Shown here piece after piece: positions 27,201-33,200 of a stretch of 64,000 nt of DNA (its first letter is position 1; each line of letters opens with the position of its first letter). Origin of the DNA: Dichetophora obliterata (lineage: Eukaryota > Arthropoda > Insecta > Diptera > Sciomyzidae); assembly GCA_963920525.1 (NCBI GenBank), contig OY986437.1, forward strand, positions 197,813,511-197,877,510, written 5' to 3'. The notes beneath the pieces were generated by a model. The model ran no database searches, had not been told where the DNA came from, and was given only the letters and a program-made list of their open reading frames with translations. The translations under genes and the position numbers were made by a program.

Positions 27201-30200
27201 CACTGACGGTTCGTTTCACGAAAGGGCATCGGCTTTTGCTGTTGTAGAACAGACTGACGATAATACGTTTGCTACTGTTCACACTGGACTACTGCTAATT
27301 AACGCTGGCATATTCAATGCAGAGTTAGCTGCCATAAAACATGCTGTAAAATATGCAGCAACTAAAAACAGAAAAACATTAATATGCTCAGATAGTCTTA
27401 GCGTTATCAAATCTATACAAAACATCAAAAATATCACAACTAAACATATTTTCAATGGGGTAACAATTAATACCTGGATCAAAATACTGTGGATTCCCAG
27501 TCACATTGGCATTTTGGGAAATGAAATAGCCGACAACGCTGCGAAACAAGCTTTAACCCTACCATTGGTAATGGAAGTTCCGTGCCTTGAATCCATTCTT
27601 GTTAAATTTGGAAAAATGACATTAGAAGATACAAAACTTGCCAAATGGTCAAACTCGCTATCTTTTCTAAGAACTCACAATCCTTCGATTACAAGACCAG
27701 TATACAATATTAATTTCACTGGGGACGATTGTATAAAAATCATCAGAATGAGAGTAGGCACAACCTTATTTAGCTGTAGTCATTATTTCACCAACACAAA
27801 TGAGCGAGAATGCGATTACTGCCCAACTGCCTTAAATGTTCAGCACATAGTAAAGGATTGTCCTATATCGAAAGTAAACTGCCCCATAGAAGTGGCACTT
27901 GATTGCAGCAAGAGAGAAACACTAGTAATCATCAATACCGTTCTGGAGAAACACGGCTTAAATCGTGATGTATAATCAATTTCATTAAGGGAGGGTTCTC
28001 CTGGATTTTTTTGGATTTGGCCGAAAAACAAGCAAAATTTGAGAATGGTTTGTGGGAAAATGAAAAGACATACGAACTTATGCTTTTGAACTTTGATTCG
28101 TGGTTTATTGACGAGTAAAAAAAAAAAAAAAGATATTTGAAAAATTCAAAATGGCGGCTTGAAAATGGCGGATCTCGTCGACCTCTGCGCGCAAAACATC
28201 GACCTCCCGCGGACAGTGTGGGGCCTCAGGTAGTGAACTGAAATGAGAAATGTATAAAACTTATTAAAATTGATAACATTTCATATGCCTGGAACCTAAC
28301 TTCAATTAAGTTTGGTAAAAAAAACCAATTTTATGGACTTTTAAAAAAAAAATTGAAATTTTTTGCTTTGTTTTTTACTTAGATCTCGTTTAAAAATTAT
28401 AAATAAACAATTTTTTATGCCAATGTTAGGTTCCAGGCGTACAAAAAAGTATATACTTTCAAACATTCTTTGAATGAAGGAAATCGGATCAATAGAACAA
28501 GCCCTGTGCTGTCCGTTAGATTAGAAAACATGGTTCCGAGAAAAACGCGTTTAAAGTTTTTAGAAAGTTGGTACGCGCGCGTGACATGGGTACGTTTGAC
28601 ACGCTCTAGCTCGAGAAATACGCGTCGTATTGAAATATCCCTTGGCACAAACATTCTACATATATGTAACTTTCATTTTATGTAAAAAAAATGGATTTTT
28701 TCAAAAAAATCCAGGAGAACCTTCCCTTAATTCCTCAAATAATGTAAACTTCCTTAAAGTTTATTGTAAATTAAATTTATATTAAGTCAAAAAATCTGGG
28801 TACAAAATGGCCAGAGACGCCCAGTTCCCTATCTAATATATCTTATAAATTTATTTATAAAATATAAATAATAAATAAATAAATAAATATTTATGGAGTT
28901 CTCATAAGCCCAAAGTAACGAATTCTTCCCGCAAAATAACATCATAAAAAATTTTGATCCAATACTCTTAAAAACCTAAAAAAGTTTGCCACCCTTAAGG
29001 GTTCAAAATCATTTTTTTTAATGATTTTTACTGTTGAAATAACAATACAATTCAACAACTACAGCTTTTTTACACTTTCTCTGCATTATCTCAAAGATAT
29101 CAATAAAAGTGGTCCAAAACAATCGAAAGTGAGACAAATTTACCCACTATAAAATGAGTTGGGCTCAGGGACAATACAAGACAAAACAACTAACCAGGCG
29201 TTCACATAGATGTTATCATATATTGGTATTCAATCTACTTTTGAGTTGACCTTTCGGCAAGCTAACATCGAACACGCTACAGTTGTTAACACTGGTAGTC
29301 ATGCGATTTAATGGAGCAGTTAACATACAGGGTTGCCCATATTCGACGGACCCATCTGGCAACGCCATAACTTTTGACAGAGATGTCAGATCGCTTAATG
29401 ACATACCGCGTTTGAAGCGTCAGTCCAAGCAGATTTTTACCATGGAACAATACACGCCATGCGAGCGCTCTGAAAGAGTCTTCGAAATGGCCGAAGATGA
29501 GGAATTTTGGAACAAAATTATCATGTCCGATGAAGCCCATTTCACATTGAATGGGACCGTAAATAAGCAAAATTGCCGTATTTACGCCACTGAAAATCCT
29601 CAGGAGACTCAAGAAGTGCCTCTTCATGACGAAAAAGTCACAGTTTGGTGCGGCGTTAGTGCGAAAACGGTCATTGGGCCGTTTTTCTTCCAAAATGAAA
29701 ATGGCCATGCTGTTACCATCAACCAGGAGCGTTATCGCGACATGATGACCAATTTTGTGATGCCAATTATTCGTCGAAAGCGTATGAGGCAGTTCTGGTT
29801 TCAACAAGACGGCGCTCCACCGCACACAAGTCGCATAACAATCGATTTTCTGAAGAATTTGTTTCCGGGCCGTTTGATGTCGAAAAGTGGTGATTTGGAC
29901 TGGCCACCGCGTTCGCCCGATTTGACGCCGCCTGACTTCTTCTTGTGGGGATATTTGAAGTCAAAGGTTTACGTTAACAAGCCAAGGACCGTAGAAGAGC
30001 TCAAGGACAACATTCGTGAAGAAATAGCCGCTATTCCGGCCGAAATGTTGGCGAAAACGATGGAAAATGCTGCAAAAAGGGCACAATACGCCATCAACGC
30101 CAGAGGCGGCCATTTGAGAGATATCATATTCAAAAATTGATGTAAACAAATCTACTTGGAACAAATTAAATGATTTAGATTGCCAACCGCCAAATTTTTA

Positions 30201-33200
30201 TTTTTTTCTTTGATTTTTTTAAAAAAAACATGGGTCCGTCGAATATGGGCAACCCTGTATAATTTGTTCTACTAAATTGTAAATAAATCAGTTGTTAGCG
30301 TTTCTACTGCTTCTACGGTTAGTATTAAAATATATAAGGGAAAGATGTTCTGGAGAATCGAAAGCACCAGTTATGAGTTGGTGTATGTAAACGATATCAG
30401 CAGATTTCCTTCTCTCACCTAAAAATTGCTTTTTCAATAATTTTAAACGATCCTCATATGGAGGAAGGTTAAAATGTGTCAGTTGCACTTTAGCCTTTCA
30501 GAGCAGACCGCCCAGCGTTTTATAAAACCGAGCATAGAAGATGCTTTCTTACGAATTATATCAATATGCATGTTAAACGACAACTTAGAATCCATGCGGT
30601 AGTTACACAACTTAAAGCAGTATCTTTTATTTTGTAATCAAAAATTAAATTGTTTAATTTAAAAACATGTTATTTTTAGAATACCAAACCTCAAAGGATT
30701 TCAAGTCTGACTGGAGCAGGTCTGAATTGTCATTAGAATAAATTGTGCTGCATATTTTTATATCATCTGCATAAATAAGCAAATGAGAGTGTTTGATGAT
30801 GTAAGTAACATTATTAATTGCCAAAATAAACAAAAGTGAACCCAGGTGGCTTCCTTGAGGAACACCTGACTCTGCAACAAATTCAGAAGACCGTATTTTA
30901 TAAGGTCGAAAGGTCGAAGGCCTCGAAACCGTATTTTATAAGGTCGCTCCATCAAATACGATTTGATCCAGCTTACAAAATATTGCGGAAATCCAAAACC
31001 ATGCTGAAGAGTTGTCATGACTTTCCCACAGTGAATTTTCACTCGATTGTACACTGTTAACTCAAGTCTTCATTTTGTAAGCGAAAAGATTTAAAGGTTT
31101 ATTTGAAGTTATTTCTTAAATATTCCTTGCCAGAGTAAACTCATTTTGCTATTTAATTCAAATAATTGAAATCATTTTCAACTCATTTTGCGATTTAATT
31201 CAAATAATTGAAATCATTTTTGATTTAAATTTTTTTGATCTTTTTTGATTTAAATCAAATAATTGCTATAATTTTAGATTTAAATTAAATGATTGAAATC
31301 TTTTCTGATTTTTAAATCAAATGAACGCATTCAAAATATAAATCAATATGATTGCTCCGAAATGAATTAAATATCACTTAAAGCAATGAATGCATTCAGA
31401 ATTAAATCTTAATGATTTAAGGTCAAAATGAAGGCAACCTTTGTTTTTTCAATCACATGTTGTGGTTGATTCATGATTCAATCTTCAATCTTCAAATGAT
31501 TGATTCATTTACAGCTCTGATTTTTACCCAGTATTCTAAAAATTTCTATGTGTTTGTTGTTATTTTTTGATTTCAAAACAAAATTTTATGCTCAAAAAAC
31601 AAAATTTTTTAATGAAATTATCACTATCTGAAAAGCAGGTGACAATTTTTATCAAAATTAATTATATTTTTCAAATTTTGTTTTGAAATCAAATAATTAC
31701 AACAAACATAGAAATTTTAAAAATACTGAGTAAAAATTTTCACTTTGCCAAAATAGGGCTGTTAATATACATTTTTCATATTTTTTTCGAAATATTAAAG
31801 TATTAAAGTGAAAGAAATAAGTTTTTGAAAAGAATTTGAACAAAACTAATTCGATTTTTGTTAGGCCAAGATGTGTGAACTAAAGCTCTGCAAAGAACCA
31901 TCCAAGCACAATAGTTGTGTGTTGTTATATTTTCTTATATCTACTCGTATTAGTTTCGCTCTATCTGCATTGAGTATGCATGGAATATTTATCTTTTAGA
32001 TAACGATGGAATAGGTATGAGAGTGAAATTACTAAGCATCAAAAATACAGGTTTGAGAACATACGCTACAAATGGATATATCGGTAATATTGTTGTCTTT
32101 ACTTGGAACGTCAACTTGGAAAAAAGCAACAATAAAAGAAACACTTTATATAAGTACAATACATTAAAGTTTTCTATTTATTTCATAAGAAAAATAAACA
32201 ACAAAGGCATATTTTTAGATAACTTAATGAAATTTAAAATTTATGCTAATAATATCAAAAAAAGAATTTAAAAATTACTACAACAAAAAACGTAAATCAC
32301 GTTCAAGTTGACATTTTTACCTAGGTACATATGACCATAGGATTGACATGTGGTCTTTGAAAACAACAACACACACTATTAACGCAAATAGAACGTTCTG
32401 AAATATCCATATTGAATGGATATATCCATTTAAAAAAGAGTTAAAACAGTTATTCACTTAGTGGAACAGATAAAGAGAGAAAAAGTTTACACTACAATGA
32501 GAGCCAGAGAAAGAGATGATACGCTCACTGCTCATTCCAAAGCATATAAGCAAATATTAAGTTCTCTTCTTTGCTGTATTTGTCCCAATAATATCAGGTT
32601 CCTTCTTGCTTGTTATATCTGTTTGTACAAGTAGAATGGATGGTTCGCTGCAGACCTTTAGTGTGAACTCAAAAACTTAACTGGAGCGTTTTGCCACTTT
32701 AATGGAAGAAAACGCAGATTGGAAGCAGCCCTCAACTGTCTTCTTTCCACAGCAACTATGCGTATCTCATCGCTTTTTCTTTTCCACTCCATAGTGGAAA
32801 TCTCTTTTAAATAGAACTTTCTTTTATATATATTTTTTAAACTCTTAATATCTTGAATTTTACTTCAGTTTGAGAATTTCAGCTGTTTTTTCTTGAATTC
32901 ACAGTAAAAGGTAAACAAAAATAAGTGTCATTCACAATAGTATATCTATCGGGCGTATGAAAACGATAATACGAAAGCTTGATTTTTACGATACGCTTGC
33001 TTGCAAGTGTCTATCATGTATCGTATGAAAATCCATAATAGGGGTAAAAGTTTTTTAACTCCTGAAATATTTAAGAGCTTCACCTTATAACTTGCATTAC
33101 AAAGTAGCTCTTAATACTGGAGTGGAAAATGTACTAAATATAATTAGAATTTGATGCCTTTACATTCAATTAATATTAATTCTAATTTGTTGAATGTCTT

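Larger units (their letters stand above)
22526..28886 (+). mobile_element. Full-length I-like non-LTR retrotransposon, inactivated
   Basis: It is bounded by a 15-bp target duplication, ATATTTATGGAGTTC, at 22511-22525 and 28887-28901. It ends in a (TAAA)/(TAA) tract at about 28866-28886. There are two ORFs: ORF1 with zinc knuckles, then ORF2 with endonuclease, reverse transcriptase and RNase H. The RNase H plus the TAA-type tail points to the I clade. A 738-bp MITE (27989-28726) interrupts the 3'UTR. The 5' end is complete, unlike most LINE copies. Confidence 0.88.
29038..31050 (-). mobile_element. Minus-strand LINE fragment inserted in the foldback right arm
   Basis: The right arm stops at ACTGTT near 29032-29037 and resumes after ACTGTT near 31050, so about 2 kb was inserted with a possible 6-bp duplication. 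On the minus strand, 31054-30700 encodes GFGFPQYFVSWIKSYLMERP and the start of an ICLFMQMI-like motif derived from LIYADDI. This is a decayed RT. The fragment was later split by the mariner at 29328-30257. Confidence 0.6.
21997..31761. mobile_element. Large inverted-arm (foldback) TIR element hosting several nested insertions
   Basis: The termini are CAGCCCTATTCTGGCAAAGT and, at the right, ACTTTGCCAAAATAGGGCTG, flanked by TTAA at 21993-21996 and 31762-31765. The arms, rich in AATCATTTT/GATTTAAATC, pair between 22010-22480 and 28945-29040 plus 31045-31520. Removing the LINE, the minus-strand LINE fragment with its mariner, and a small palindrome leaves roughly 1.2 kb of element. No transposase of its own was seen. 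A TWA duplication inside TTAA is equally possible. Confidence 0.75.

Noticed and set aside
28415..28685. Overlapping open frames on both strands in the LINE 3'UTR
   Set aside because: They lie inside a non-autonomous TTAA-flanked element and show no transposase motif.
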